Below are positions 8,902 to 18,754 of a stretch of 51,200 nt of DNA, piece by piece (position 1 is the first letter of the stretch; each line of letters opens with the position of its first letter). The DNA comes from an uncultured Pelagibacteraceae bacterium. Its GTDB lineage: Bacteria > Pseudomonadota > Alphaproteobacteria > Pelagibacterales > Pelagibacteraceae. A program made the translations under genes and the position numbers. The stretch lies in the NCBI GenBank assembly GCA_902558225.1, contig CACEDG010000008.1, positions 1 through 51,200 of the forward strand, in the 5' to 3' direction. Below the pieces are notes generated by a model. It ran no database searches. It saw only the letters and a program-made list of their open reading frames with translations, and was not told the origin of the DNA.

Positions 8902-9766
8902 ATAGATCTTTCAAATATATAATTACAGCAAACCAAATGATAATAAAACTTAGAAATTTAACCAATGAAAAATCTTCTCCATAATAAAAATAACCTAAAA
9001 TAAACTGTAAAGTCGGTGTAATATAAAAAATCATTCCTGTTGGACCTAATCCAATTAGCTCAACACCTCTTACATATAGGAACAAAGGAATCACGGTCAT
9101 AGGACCTGCCAAAAGTAAATAGAAACTTAACCCAACATTATTAAAGTTAAAATCATTTAAACCATTATGAGCAATTATATAAAATGCAATTACTGCAAAA
9201 GGGAAAATGTACAAACTTTCAATCAGTAGACCAATATCAGTATCGATTTCTATTTTCTTTCTTACTAAATTATAAAATGCCCAGCTAAAAGCCACTATAA
9301 GACCGACCCACGGTAATGATTTGAGATTGAACAAAATTAAAATCATTATTGAAATGAAAACTAAGATAATTGAAAAAATTCTTTTACTATTAAGTTTTTC
9401 TTTAAAAAATATATATCCTAAAAGAACACTAATTATAGGCATAATAAAGTATCCAAAACTTGCATCTATAATTCTCTCTGAAGCAACTGCATAAATCCAA
9501 ATTGACCAATTAATAAAAATTAAAAAACCGGATAGAAATAATGCAATTAATTTTTTTTTATCTTTTATTTCATTAAAAAATTTTTTCCATTTAGATAAAT
9601 AAGTTGTAGTTAATATCAACATTATTGCTGTCCACAAACATCTATGAACAACTAATTCAGTATGACCAATAAAAGATACTGATTCAAAATAAATAACTCC
9701 AATAAATCCCCACCAAAATGAACCTAATGAAGTTAGAATTAAACCTTTGCTAAAGTTATTTTTCAT
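8888..9766 (-). CDS. rarD: RarD family EamA transporter
   Basis: Ten-helix inner-membrane protein of the drug/metabolite transporter superfamily. The start, GLILTSLGSFWWGFIGVIYF, and later segments GPMTVIPLFLYVRG and GLGPTGMIFYITPTLQFILG are typical of the RarD branch. Length is 292 residues, normal for two EamA repeats. The substrate is not known from sequence. It is the first gene of the minus-strand run into mltB, with which it overlaps by 14 nt, so it likely shares a transcript with murein genes without evident functional link. Confidence 0.9.
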   Translation of the reverse strand: MKNNFSKGLILTSLGSFWWGFIGVIYFESVSFIGHTELVVHRCLWTAIMLILTTTYLSKWKKFFNEIKDKKKLIALFLSGFLIFINWSIWIYAVASERIIDASFGYFIMPIISVLLGYIFFKEKLNSKRIFSIILVFISIMILILFNLKSLPWVGLIVAFSWAFYNLVRKKIEIDTDIGLLIESLYIFPFAVIAFYIIAHNGLNDFNFNNVGLSFYLLLAGPMTVIPLFLYVRGVELIGLGPTGMIFYITPTLQFILGYFYYGEDFSLVKFLSFIIIWFAVIIYLKDLYETN

Positions 9767-9850
9767 ATTTATTAAATGATCAAAATATCAAGAGTAATTA
9801 GACTATTTTATAGTTGAATTAAATATTTTTAATTATAAAAGCTTTTACAA

Positions 9851-9940
9851 GGAGAGATGGCTGAGCGGTTGAAAGCACCGGTCTTGAAAACCGGCAAAGG
9901 GGCAACTCTTTCCTGGGTTCGAATCCCAGTCTCTCCGCCA
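9851..9940 (+). tRNA. tRNA-Ser (UGA anticodon)
   Basis: The 90-nt sequence folds as a class II tRNA. The acceptor arm GGAGAGA (9851-9857) pairs with TCTCTCC (9930-9936), with discriminator G and an encoded CCA (9938-9940). The anticodon stem CCGGT/ACCGG encloses CTTGAAA, giving anticodon TGA, which reads UCN codons. A long variable arm follows, as expected for serine, then the GGTTCGAATCC T-arm. It lies alone between rarD and sdhE. AT-rich sequence upstream (TATAAA at 9834-9839) could be its -10, but no good -35 at ideal spacing is seen. Confidence 0.97.
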
Positions 9941-9949
9941 TAAAGTTAC

Positions 9950-10207
9950 TTAATATTTAAAGTTTTTAAATAAATTATTAATCTTATTATCCTCAAAATC
10001 TATATTTGTTTCTAAGCCATTATAAAAATTGTAAAGATTGTTATCATCGATTTCTAAAAGTTTGATTAACTCATCTAAATCTTGGTAGTCTAATTGATCT
10101 AAATACTTTTTTGTAAAAGCACCCAAAAGTTTATCCATTTCTTTTGTGCCGCGATAATTTGATCTGTAAATAATCTTTTTTTTAATTTGTTCTATGTCAA
10201 CAGTCAT
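9950..10207 (-). CDS. sdhE: Succinate dehydrogenase assembly factor SdhE (YgfY family)
   Basis: Small protein that promotes covalent FAD attachment to the succinate dehydrogenase flavoprotein. The 85 residues carry the family hallmark RGTKEMD (RGxxE motif, about residues 19-25) followed by GAFTKKYLDQL and a LIKLLEIDD helix, as in SdhE/SDH5. The adjacency to recG, with only 22 nt between the divergent starts, is a common alphaproteobacterial arrangement. sdhA is not in the window. Confidence 0.9.
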   Translation of the reverse strand: MTVDIEQIKKKIIYRSNYRGTKEMDKLLGAFTKKYLDQLDYQDLDELIKLLEIDDNNLYNFYNGLETNIDFEDNKINNLFKNFKY

Positions 10208-10229
10208 AATAAGAATATAATATCAATTA

Positions 10230-12281
10230 ATGGACATTAAAAGAAATTATAAATACTTATTGTCTGATCTAAGTTCTATTAAAGGAGTTGGGGTTAAAAC
10301 TACAAATTTACTTAAGAAAAAAAAAATAAATACTATCTTTGATCTATTATGGAAATTACCAAAATCTTATATTGATCGAAGTTTATCCTATAAAATTAAA
10401 GACTTAAAAGTAGATGAAACACAGACAATAACCATAGTGCCTCAAAAATATTTATTTCCAAGAATTAGAAATTTACCCAATAGAGTTCTCTGCAATGATG
10501 AGACCGGTGAAATAGAATGTGTTTTTTTTAATAGTTATGAGGGATATATCAAAAAAATATTACCTATTGGGAAAGAAGTTACAATTAGTGGTAAAATTAA
10601 ATTTTTTAGAAATAAATACCAGCTTACAAACCCCAAATATATATCAGAAGACTCATCTTTAATTAAACAAAAACATAATAGTTATTCATTAACCGAAGGG
10701 ATTAGTGAAAAAGTTTATAATAAAATCATGCTACAAGTGATAAATAATTTACCTCAAATTAATGAGTGGCATTCTAAGAAAATATTAAAAAATTTTAATA
10801 ATATAAGTTGGAATGAATCAATTAAAAAGTTACATCAACCAGAAAATATTGGAAAATTTAAAGAAAACTTTTATCAAAGACTTGCTTTTGATGAAATTTT
10901 CTCAACTTTTTTAGTCAATTCTGAAGTTAGAAAAAAAATCAGAAAAATCAAAAAAACAAAAAAAAAAATTGAGACTAAAGAACAAAATAAAATAATATCT
11001 AAATTGGATTTTTCTCTTACAAATGACCAAAAGAAATCATTGAGTGAAATTAATAAAGATTTAGGTTCTGAAAATAAAATGTTTAGATTACTTCAAGGTG
11101 ATGTTGGAAGTGGAAAAACAATAGTATCTTTATTATCTGCTTTTAATACCATCAATTCGGGCTTTCAAGTAGCGGTGATGGCACCTACAGAAATATTAGC
11201 AAGACAACATTTTCTACTAGCTAAGAAAATATTTCCTAAAAACATAAGTATTGAATTACTCTCTGGTAAATCTATATATAGAGATAAAAAAGATATATTA
11301 AATCGTTTATTAAAAAAACAAATTGATATAATTTTTGGAACTCATGCTTTATTTCAAAAAAAAGTTGAATTTAAAAAACTCGGATTAATAGTAATTGATG
11401 AACAACATAAATTTGGTGTAAATCAAAGAAAAAAATTATCTGATAAGGCTGGGAAAGATTGTGATGTTCTTTTAATGACAGCAACCCCAATACCGCGTAC
11501 TTTAACTATGACAATTTACGGAGATATGGATCTTTCAATCATTCGTGAAAAACCAAATATTCGTAAACCAGTAAAAACCTATAGTAAACTTGAAAATAAG
11601 ATTGATGATATAGTTAAGTTTGTAAATAAAGAAATCAAATTAGGTAATCAAATCTTTTGGGTTTGTCCATTAATTGAGGAGTCTAAAAAGATTGATCACT
11701 CTTCAGCAGTAAAGAAATTTGAGTTTTTAAAAAAATTATTTCCTAAACAAGTTTATTTACTTCACGGAAAAACCACTATTGAGGAAAAAGAAACAATCTT
11801 GAATAAGTTTTTAAAGAATGATTTTAAAATTTTAGTCTCAACTACAATTATTGAGGTTGGTATCGATTTCCCAAATGCAAATGTAATAATAATTGAAAAT
11901 GCAAATAAATTTGGTTTATCTCAATTACATCAACTCAGAGGCAGAGTTGGAAGAGGTAATAAAGAGTCGTCGTGCATATTAATGTTTAAATCAAATTTAA
12001 GTGAAAATGCAAAAAAAAGAATCAATATACTAAAGAATTCTGATGATGGATTTAAAATATCAGAAGAAGATATGAAATTAAGAGGGTTTGGTGATATTCT
12101 AGGTTTTAAACAAAGTGGAATTAAAAACTTTAAATTGGCCGATCCAATTCATAACCATAATCTGTTCATTTTAGCTGAACAAGAAATTAAAAGAATTGAA
12201 AGTGAAAATGAAGACATAAGCAGATTTAAACCGTTAATAAAATTATATGATCGAGCAGATATTATAAATGATATTGCTTAA
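10230..12281 (+). CDS. recG: ATP-dependent DNA helicase RecG
   Basis: Branch-migration helicase that reverses stalled forks and processes recombination intermediates. The 683 residues show an N-terminal wedge domain with an OB-fold (TGEIECVFFNSYEGYI), then helicase motifs: GDVGSGKT (Walker A, about 288-295), APTEILARQH, DEQHKFGV (motif II), TATPIPRT, and motif VI QLRGRVGRGNKESSC. The C-terminus LRGFGDILGFKQSG is RecG-specific. The coding sequence holds an A10 run (10317-10326) and an A11 run (10958-10968) that are both in frame. The 3' end overlaps the convergent DUF502 gene by 4 nt. Confidence 0.97.
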   Translation: MDIKRNYKYLLSDLSSIKGVGVKTTNLLKKKKINTIFDLLWKLPKSYIDRSLSYKIKDLKVDETQTITIVPQKYLFPRIRNLPNRVLCNDETGEIECVFFNSYEGYIKKILPIGKEVTISGKIKFFRNKYQLTNPKYISEDSSLIKQKHNSYSLTEGISEKVYNKIMLQVINNLPQINEWHSKKILKNFNNISWNESIKKLHQPENIGKFKENFYQRLAFDEIFSTFLVNSEVRKKIRKIKKTKKKIETKEQNKIISKLDFSLTNDQKKSLSEINKDLGSENKMFRLLQGDVGSGKTIVSLLSAFNTINSGFQVAVMAPTEILARQHFLLAKKIFPKNISIELLSGKSIYRDKKDILNRLLKKQIDIIFGTHALFQKKVEFKKLGLIVIDEQHKFGVNQRKKLSDKAGKDCDVLLMTATPIPRTLTMTIYGDMDLSIIREKPNIRKPVKTYSKLENKIDDIVKFVNKEIKLGNQIFWVCPLIEESKKIDHSSAVKKFEFLKKLFPKQVYLLHGKTTIEEKETILNKFLKNDFKILVSTTIIEVGIDFPNANVIIIENANKFGLSQLHQLRGRVGRGNKESSCILMFKSNLSENAKKRINILKNSDDGFKISEEDMKLRGFGDILGFKQSGIKNFKLADPIHNHNLFILAEQEIKRIESENEDISRFKPLIKLYDRADIINDIA

Positions 12282-12898
12282 TTCTTACCTGTAGACGTTC
12301 CAGCTGACACAATAAACTTAGATGCTTCTTCAAATGTCATGTTAAGATAAATAACTTCATCTATTGGAAACATAAGTAAAAAACCACTTGTAGGATTAGG
12401 TGTGGTTGGAACAAAAACATTGATCAATTTTTTATTAGTTTTTTCAGCCATTTCACTTTTATTTTCTTTAGTCGCGAAACCAACAGCCCAAACACCTTTT
12501 CTAGGATACTCTATTAAAACAACACTTTTTTTGCCACTATCATCTTTATTAGAAAATGTTTCAGTCATTTGAACTATTGCTGAATAAATTGTTCTTAAAA
12601 CTGGAATTCTTTTAAATAAATCATCAATTAGCTTGAGTATTCGTTTACCTAAAAAGGATAATGATAAGCCGCCAACGATAGTGATAAATATTACTGAAAT
12701 TAGAATTTCTATGCCTGGAATCGCATATGGTAAATAGTTATTAGGGTTTATATTTTCAGGAATTATTTTTGATGAAATACCAATGATAAATTTTGTTAAA
12801 TATAAAGTGAAACCTATTGGAATTAATACAACTACTCCAGTAATGAAATAGTTTCTTAAAATTAATGTGAGTGATTTTTTTTTTTTGTTTTTTGCCAT
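12278..12898 (-). CDS. DUF502 family membrane protein
   Basis: Predicted inner-membrane protein of unknown function, 206 residues. A lysine-rich start is followed by two strong membrane segments: one at about residues 15-37 (FITGVVVLIPIGFTLYLT) and one around 58-82 (GIEILISVIFITIVGGLSLS). The hydrophilic remainder (RIPVLRTIYSAIVQMTETF, VVLIEYPRKGVWAVGF, VFVPTTPNPTSGFL) matches the characteristic DUF502 pattern. Placement next to recG and an M48 protease gives no clear functional hint. Confidence 0.85.
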   Translation of the reverse strand: MAKNKKKKSLTLILRNYFITGVVVLIPIGFTLYLTKFIIGISSKIIPENINPNNYLPYAIPGIEILISVIFITIVGGLSLSFLGKRILKLIDDLFKRIPVLRTIYSAIVQMTETFSNKDDSGKKSVVLIEYPRKGVWAVGFATKENKSEMAEKTNKKLINVFVPTTPNPTSGFLLMFPIDEVIYLNMTFEEASKFIVSAGTSTGKN

Positions 12899-13009
12899 AT
12901 TTTATTTAAAACTTGAATAGATTACAAAAAAAATTGCCAATATGAAAAGGAATAATAAAATTTTATTATTTAGATTCATTAGAAAATATAATATCAATGT
13001 TATTAGAAA

Positions 13010-13837
13010 ATGAATAGAAGAAAATTTTTATCATATGTTGGTTGTGGTTGTTGTGGCTTTATACTAAATTCTTGTGCTACTGCTCCTATAACCGAAAGAC
13101 GCCAGTTAAAGATAATCCCTGAGTCAAAGTTAAATGCTCAAGCAGCTGCAATATTTGAAAAAGTTAAAGAGAGAGAAAAAATGAGTGATGATAAGAAATC
13201 ACTTAATGAAATTAAAGAAATAGGTAAAAGAATGGAAAATTCTATAAGTGAGTATTTTTATCAAGCTAAATTAGATGATCCAACTATTAACTTTGATTGG
13301 GAGTATATATTGATTGATAATAAGAAAGTAAGAAATGCTTGGTGTATGCCAGGTGGAAAAATTGCGGTATATACAGGAATTTTTGATGTAACAAAAAATA
13401 CTAACGGTTTAGCATCCGTAATGGGACACGAAATTGCACATGCTGTTGCAAAACATTCTGTAGAAAGAGCAAGCAGAGGAGCGCTATTAAATACCGGAAC
13501 ACAATTACTAGATATTTTTACTGGTGGAAAATTATCACAAGTAAATAGAGCTACTGGTATGAATACAGTTGGGCTACTATCACAACTTGGAATAATGAAC
13601 CCATTTAATAGAAAGCAGGAGAGCGAAGCAGACTATTTGGGTATGATATTTTCATCTTTATCTGGCTATGACATAAGAGAAACACCAAAAATTTGGGAAA
13701 GGATGAAAGAGTTTAATAAAGGAAAATCGCCACCCGAGTTTATGAGTACGCATCCATCTGCTGAAAATAGAATTAAAAAGATAAATGAATGGATGTCGGA
13801 AATTACACTAGAATATCCACCTATTATTAAATCATAA
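13010..13837 (+). CDS. M48-family metalloprotease, predicted Tat-exported lipoprotein
   Basis: Zinc-dependent endopeptidase of the Ste24/BepA/LoiP type, likely acting in envelope protein quality control. The HExxH motif is in GHEIAHAVAKHS (about residues 142-153), with the third-ligand region RKQESEADYLG (about 203-213). The N-terminus reads MNRRKFLSYVGCGCCGF, a twin-arginine-like motif, and continues to LNSC, a lipobox, so export by Tat followed by lipidation is inferred; three extra cysteines lie in the signal core. 275 residues. It is monocistronic and ends just before tRNA-Lys on the other strand. tatABC are encoded elsewhere in the window. Confidence 0.88.
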   Translation: MNRRKFLSYVGCGCCGFILNSCATAPITERRQLKIIPESKLNAQAAAIFEKVKEREKMSDDKKSLNEIKEIGKRMENSISEYFYQAKLDDPTINFDWEYILIDNKKVRNAWCMPGGKIAVYTGIFDVTKNTNGLASVMGHEIAHAVAKHSVERASRGALLNTGTQLLDIFTGGKLSQVNRATGMNTVGLLSQLGIMNPFNRKQESEADYLGMIFSSLSGYDIRETPKIWERMKEFNKGKSPPEFMSTHPSAENRIKKINEWMSEITLEYPPIIKS

Positions 13838-13845
13838 TAAAGAAA

Positions 13846-13921
<76 letters not shown>

Positions 13922-13945
13922 TAATTCATCAAATGAATGAAGTTG

Positions 13946-13973
13946 TGTATACAGAATTATTTTAATATTTCAA
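13946..13973 (-). promoter_or_regulatory. Predicted sigma-70-type promoter of tRNA-Lys
   Basis: On the minus strand, TTGAAA (13968-13973) and TATACA (13946-13951) are separated by 16 bp, a good match to -35 and -10 boxes. The tRNA begins about 25 bp downstream of the -10. The leader contains a short perfect inverted repeat, ATTCAT-CAA-ATGAAT (13924-13938). In such AT-rich DNA a chance match is possible. Confidence 0.5.
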
Positions 13974-13999
13974 ATAAGATTTTGTGAGACAAATTGTTT

Positions 14000-15115
14000 T
14001 TATTGCAACTTATCTATGTATTTATCGTGAAATTCCTCAAATGTGCCTTTATTTATATTATCTCTTATTGCTGACATCAATTCTTGGTAAAAATTTATAT
14101 TGTGAAGTGTTAATAGCATTGAGCCCAAAATTTCATTAGTATTAAATAAGTGATTAAGATAATTTTTCGAATATTTGTTTAAATCAAAATTTTTACAATT
14201 ACTATCGAGAGGAGAGTTGTCATTTTGATATTTATTATTTTTAATATTTACTCTTCCATTCCAGGTGAAAGCAAGACCAGTTCTCCCTGATCTACTAGGT
14301 AAAACACAGTCAAACATATCTACACCTCTTTTCACAGCCCCCAAGATATCTGCTGGAGTTCCTACTCCCATAAGATAATGTGGCTTATCTGGTGGTAATT
14401 CATTTTTGATACCATCTAATACGTCAAACATCTCACTTTGTGTCTCTCCAACAGCTAAACCACCAATAGCATATCCATCAAAACTTATTTTCAATAATTC
14501 TTTTAAAGAATGAATTCTAAGATCTTTGAATAAACCTCCTTGAATTATACCAAAAAGTCCTTTGTGTGGGTTTTTTCCAAAAGATCTTTTTGATCTTTTG
14601 GCCCAATCTAATGACAATTCCATAGACTTTTTAATCAAATTGTAGTCTTTAGTGTTTTTTGGACACTCATCCATAATCATTACAATATCTGAATTTAAAG
14701 CTAATTGAATTTTGATGCTTTCTTCAGGACTTAAACAAAATTTTTTTCCATCAACATGTGAATTGAAAATTGCACCTTTTTCTCGATCAATTTTATTTAA
14801 TTTTGATAAAGACATAACTTGAAAACCTCCTGAATCAGTTAAAATTGGTAAACTACAATTCATAAATTCATGTAAACCACCAATATTTTTAATTCTATCT
14901 GCTCCAGGACGGATCATTAAATGATATGTGTTTCCTAAAATTATTTCTGAACCAGTTTTTTTTATATCATTTATTGTGCAAGCTTTTACAGTAGCTTGAG
15001 TTCCAACTGGCATGAATGCAGGAGTATGTATATTGCCCCTATGTGTCTCTATTATTCCAGTTCTTGAAAAATTATCTTTTTTTAAAACTTTAAAGGCAAA
15101 TTTTTTTAATGCCAT
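14000..15115 (-). CDS. tgt: Queuine tRNA-ribosyltransferase with incomplete zinc site
   Basis: Exchanges guanine-34 for preQ1 in tRNAs with GUN anticodons during queuosine synthesis. The 371 residues show PVGTQATVKA, the substrate region DSGGFQVMSL, GGLAVGE and GVGTPADIL, and the nucleophile Asp in FDCVLPSRSGR. In bacterial Tgt the zinc is held by CxCxxC plus His. Here only Cys307 and His338 (LHNINFY) remain; positions 309 and 312 are Asn and Leu. The 31-residue Cys-His spacing fits the E. coli enzyme, so the alignment is sound. Zinc binding is therefore questionable. The gene ends the ssb-gyrA-coaD-ppi-tgt run. Confidence 0.95.
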   Translation of the reverse strand: MALKKFAFKVLKKDNFSRTGIIETHRGNIHTPAFMPVGTQATVKACTINDIKKTGSEIILGNTYHLMIRPGADRIKNIGGLHEFMNCSLPILTDSGGFQVMSLSKLNKIDREKGAIFNSHVDGKKFCLSPEESIKIQLALNSDIVMIMDECPKNTKDYNLIKKSMELSLDWAKRSKRSFGKNPHKGLFGIIQGGLFKDLRIHSLKELLKISFDGYAIGGLAVGETQSEMFDVLDGIKNELPPDKPHYLMGVGTPADILGAVKRGVDMFDCVLPSRSGRTGLAFTWNGRVNIKNNKYQNDNSPLDSNCKNFDLNKYSKNYLNHLFNTNEILGSMLLTLHNINFYQELMSAIRDNINKGTFEEFHDKYIDKLQ

Positions 15116-15122
15116 TTCTTAA

Positions 15123-15683
15123 TTAGAGAGATTTAAAACTTATAATTTTATCAGGATCAGAAACTGCACCATTATTATTTTCATCGCCTCTCTTAATCTT
15201 ATCAACAAATTCCATTCCTTCTATAACTTTTCCAAATACAGTATATTGTCTATCTAAAAAGGGAGCTGGTTTAAAACATATAAAAAATTGACTATTAGCA
15301 CTATTTGGATCAGAGGATCTTGCCATTGATAATGTGCCTCTATCATGTGGAAGGCTATTAAATTCTTGTTTTAAATCAGGAAGTTCTGAACCACCCATAC
15401 CAGCCATTCTTAAATTAAATTCACTTGAATCAGATTTACCAAACTTTACATCTCCTGTTTGCGCCATAAATCCATCAATAACTCTGTGAAAAACCACATT
15501 GTCATATTTTCCTGAATTGGCTAATTCTTTTATTCTTTTAACATGGTTAGGTGCCACATCCTCGAATAATTCTATTTTTACATCTCCATTTTTTAATTTT
15601 AAAATCATAATGTTCTCCTCTGATAATGATTGATTGGTTATTAAAAAAAATAATATTATTATGTTAATTAATACTTTATTCAT
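15123..15683 (-). CDS. Peptidyl-prolyl cis-trans isomerase, cyclophilin type, exported
   Basis: Catalyses proline isomerisation during protein folding. The cyclophilin core reads VVFHRVIDGFMAQTGD (catalytic Arg in FHRV), SLPHDRGTLSMARSSDPNSANSQFFI and DRQYTVFGKVIEGMEFVDK, with the usual residues. The N-terminus [21 protein letters not shown] is a signal peptide, so the protein acts in the periplasm (PpiA-like). 186 residues. It overlaps coaD by 8 nt and precedes tgt by 7 nt. Confidence 0.93.
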   Translation of the reverse strand: MNKVLINIIILFFLITNQSLSEENIMILKLKNGDVKIELFEDVAPNHVKRIKELANSGKYDNVVFHRVIDGFMAQTGDVKFGKSDSSEFNLRMAGMGGSELPDLKQEFNSLPHDRGTLSMARSSDPNSANSQFFICFKPAPFLDRQYTVFGKVIEGMEFVDKIKRGDENNNGAVSDPDKIISFKSL

Positions 15684-16176
15684 ATTTTTTTTTTAAAGAT
15701 TTAATTGTATTTTTTGTAGTAAATTTTTTTATATCTCCATTTAATTTAACAATTTCTTTAACAAATTTTGAGGATATAATTTGATTTTCTACATCAGACA
15801 TTAAAAATAATGTTTCTATATTATTGTTTAATTTTCTATTCATACCTGCTAATTGAAATTCATATTCAAAGTCAGAAACTGCCCTTAATCCTCTTAAAAT
15901 AATAGATGATTTATATTTTTTACACAAATCAGTAGTTAAAGATGTGAACGAAATAACAATAATTTTTTTTTTATTCAATTTTAAATCACCAAATAAAGCT
16001 TTCTTAACAATATCTATTCTTTCGTTTGATGAGAAAAGATAACTTTTATTTTCAACGTCTGAGACAGCAACAACTATCTTATCAAATAGTTTTAAACCCT
16101 TCTTTATAACGTCAATATGGCCAAATGTTATTGGATCAAATGTACCAGGATAGATTGCAACTTTATTGTTCATCAT
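15676..16176 (-). CDS. coaD: Phosphopantetheine adenylyltransferase
   Basis: Penultimate step of coenzyme A synthesis: transfers AMP to 4'-phosphopantetheine. The nucleotidyltransferase motif [12 protein letters not shown] lies at residues 9-20 (TxGH-type), [20 protein letters not shown] binds substrate, and ISSKFVKEI corresponds to the ISSxxVR segment. 166 residues is standard. The start at 16176 (MMNNK) overlaps the gyrA stop region by 4 nt; the second Met at 16173 is an alternative. Confidence 0.96.
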   Translation of the reverse strand: MMNNKVAIYPGTFDPITFGHIDVIKKGLKLFDKIVVAVSDVENKSYLFSSNERIDIVKKALFGDLKLNKKKIIVISFTSLTTDLCKKYKSSIILRGLRAVSDFEYEFQLAGMNRKLNNNIETLFLMSDVENQIISSKFVKEIVKLNGDIKKFTTKNTIKSLKKKYE

Positions 16177-18749
16177 ACCAAGTTATCATCTATTTTAGAT
16201 GCTGAAACAACTTTTTCATCTCCAGATAATTTAAAAATTCTAACTCCTTGTGTGTTTCTACCTGCAGTTCTAATTTCTTTTACCGCTACCCTTATCACTC
16301 TTCCTTTGTTGGTAGATATCAAAATTTCATCACCCTCAAATACTGGAAAGGAGGATGAAATATTACCATTTCTTGGTGAATTAACTATTCCTATTATGCC
16401 TTTTCCACCTCTATTGGTAACACGATAATCCGTATGTAGCGTTTTTTTTCCATAACCATTTTCGGTAATAGATAAAATAAATTTTTCTTTAGCTTTAATT
16501 TCTGATTTTTCGTCTTTAGATTTTCCATTTTTAGTTTTTTTGTCATTATCAATTATTGATAAAGAAACTATTTCATCATTTGGAGCCAATACGATTCCTT
16601 TAATGCCTTTAGATGATCTACCTTTAAAAATTCTAAGTTTTTTTGACTCAAATCTTATACATTTTCCAAATTTAGTACTTAAAATTATATCTTGATCTTC
16701 CTTACAAATTTTAACTCCCACTATTTTATCATTAGTATCGAGTTTCATGGCAATTTTACCTGATGAATTGATTGAAGAAAAATCATCCAAACTGTTTTTT
16801 CTTATTTTACCTTGAGAAGTTGCAAACACGATTTGATAGTTTTTTAACTCAGACTCATTTTCAGGGTAAGGCATAATTGAGCTTATAGATTGGTGATTTT
16901 TTAATGGTAGAATATTGAATAAGGACTTACCTTTAGATGCGGCAGACCCTTCGGGTATTTTCCATGCTTTAACTCTATAGACTAATCCCTCTGTAGAAAA
17001 AAATAAAACTGATGTGTGTGTGTTAACTGATAAGGTTTGAACTACCGAGTCCTCATTTCGTGTTGTAATACCAGTCTTACCCTTTCCTCCTCTTTTTTGT
17101 GTTTTTACTTTGTTTAAAGAGCCTCGTTTAATATATCCTTGCAAAGTTACAGTGATTAAGACAGATTCTTTTTGAATAGTTTCTTCAATATCATAGTTCA
17201 AAACAGCATCAATAATTTTGGTTCTCCTAGGCGATGAATATTTATCTTTAATATTTTTAAGTTCCTCACTTATTACTTTTAATAATTCTTTTTTTGAAGA
17301 AATAATTTTTTTAAATCTAGAAATTTGCTCTGCTAATTTTTTAATTTCAATTTCGATTTCATTAATTCCTAAAGCTGTTAATTTTTGCAATCTTAATTCT
17401 AAAATTGCATTTACTTGAGTTTCTGATAAAGAATACAAACCTTTTATTTTTTTATTCTCAGTTAAAGAAATCATTTTTTGTGATTTATTTATTTTCCATT
17501 TAGTTTTTAAAATTTGTTTTTTTGCATCCTCCGGATTTTTAGAACTTCTGATAAGTTTAATAATTTTATCCAAATTTTCTACTGATACAGACAATCCAAT
17601 TAATACGTGGGCTCTCTCTTCTGCTTTTTGTAAATCAAATTTGGTTTTTTTGATTACTACATCTTCTCTAAAACTTAAAAAATTTGATAAAAAATCTTTT
17701 AAGTTACAAGTTTCAGGTTTTCCATTAACAATTGCTAAAGTATTAAAGCCGAATGAACTTTCTATTTGAGTATTTTTATATAATTGTCTTTTTACAGTTT
17801 CTGGTTCTACACCATTTCTTAAGTCTATAGAAACTCTTATACCCTCTCTATTAGACTCATCTCTTATATCTTTAATACCCTCAATTTTTTTTTCTCTAAC
17901 CAATTGAGCAATTCTTTCATTCAATACTGATTTATTAACTTGATAAGGTATCGATGTAATTACAAGTCTTTCTCTTCCGTTTTTTAAACTTTCTATTGAA
18001 ATTTCTCCCCTTATCTTAAATGATCCTCTTCCTTTGTTATAACCTTGTTTAATAATATCTTTTCCAATAATAACACCACCAGTAGGAAAATCAGGTCCTG
18101 GAATATGTTTCATTAAATCTTTTATTTTAATCTCTTTATTTTCTATCAAAGCTAAAGTTCCGTCTATTACTTCACCTAAGTTATGCGGCGGAATACTTGT
18201 TGCCATACCAACCGCTATTCCCCCTGCTCCATTAACTAATAAATTTGGAAATTGTGCTGGTAAAACTGATGGTTCTTTTTCAGTTTCATCATAATTACTT
18301 TTAAAATTGATCGTATTTTTTTCAATATCATCAATTAAAAATTGAGATACTTTTGAAAGCCTGGTTTCAGTGTATCTCATAGCAGCAGCTGGATCACCAT
18401 CTATAGAACCAAAATTTCCTTGTCCATCTACAAGTGGTAAACTCATTGAAAAATCCTGCACCATTCTTACTAGAGCATCGTAAACAGATTGATCGCCATG
18501 TGGATGATATTTACCTATTACATCTCCAACAATTCTAGCTGATTTTCTAAATTGTTTTGACCAATCATATCCTCCTTTATACATAGCATATAAAATTCTT
18601 CTATGGACTGGTTTTAAACCATCTCTTATGTCTGGAAGAGCCCTACTTACAATAACACTCATTGCATATGAAAGATAAGATGAGCTCATCTCATCATGCA
18701 TTGATATCAATTTTATATTTTTATCTTTTGGAGTTTCGGTTTTTTGCAT
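16173..18749 (-). CDS. gyrA: DNA gyrase subunit A
   Basis: Type II topoisomerase subunit that introduces negative supercoils together with GyrB. The 858 residues include the winged-helix/QRDR region, the catalytic Tyr in [12 protein letters not shown], the coiled-coil tower, and a C-terminal beta-pinwheel beginning at the GyrA-box-like [12 protein letters not shown]. In the quinolone-resistance region the text is [10 protein letters not shown]: Gln87 stands at the place of E. coli Ser83, while the residue equivalent to Asp87 is Asp91. Natural change at the Ser position can lower fluoroquinolone sensitivity. It lies 5 nt after ssb. Confidence 0.98.
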   Translation of the reverse strand: MQKTETPKDKNIKLISMHDEMSSSYLSYAMSVIVSRALPDIRDGLKPVHRRILYAMYKGGYDWSKQFRKSARIVGDVIGKYHPHGDQSVYDALVRMVQDFSMSLPLVDGQGNFGSIDGDPAAAMRYTETRLSKVSQFLIDDIEKNTINFKSNYDETEKEPSVLPAQFPNLLVNGAGGIAVGMATSIPPHNLGEVIDGTLALIENKEIKIKDLMKHIPGPDFPTGGVIIGKDIIKQGYNKGRGSFKIRGEISIESLKNGRERLVITSIPYQVNKSVLNERIAQLVREKKIEGIKDIRDESNREGIRVSIDLRNGVEPETVKRQLYKNTQIESSFGFNTLAIVNGKPETCNLKDFLSNFLSFREDVVIKKTKFDLQKAEERAHVLIGLSVSVENLDKIIKLIRSSKNPEDAKKQILKTKWKINKSQKMISLTENKKIKGLYSLSETQVNAILELRLQKLTALGINEIEIEIKKLAEQISRFKKIISSKKELLKVISEELKNIKDKYSSPRRTKIIDAVLNYDIEETIQKESVLITVTLQGYIKRGSLNKVKTQKRGGKGKTGITTRNEDSVVQTLSVNTHTSVLFFSTEGLVYRVKAWKIPEGSAASKGKSLFNILPLKNHQSISSIMPYPENESELKNYQIVFATSQGKIRKNSLDDFSSINSSGKIAMKLDTNDKIVGVKICKEDQDIILSTKFGKCIRFESKKLRIFKGRSSKGIKGIVLAPNDEIVSLSIIDNDKKTKNGKSKDEKSEIKAKEKFILSITENGYGKKTLHTDYRVTNRGGKGIIGIVNSPRNGNISSSFPVFEGDEILISTNKGRVIRVAVKEIRTAGRNTQGVRIFKLSGDEKVVSASKIDDNLV

Positions 18750-18754
18750 AGAAA

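Noticed and set aside
9851-9949. tRNA-Ser as an attachment site for an integrated element
   Set aside because: No integrase, direct repeat of the tRNA end or foreign genes nearby; sdhE-recG synteny continues directly.
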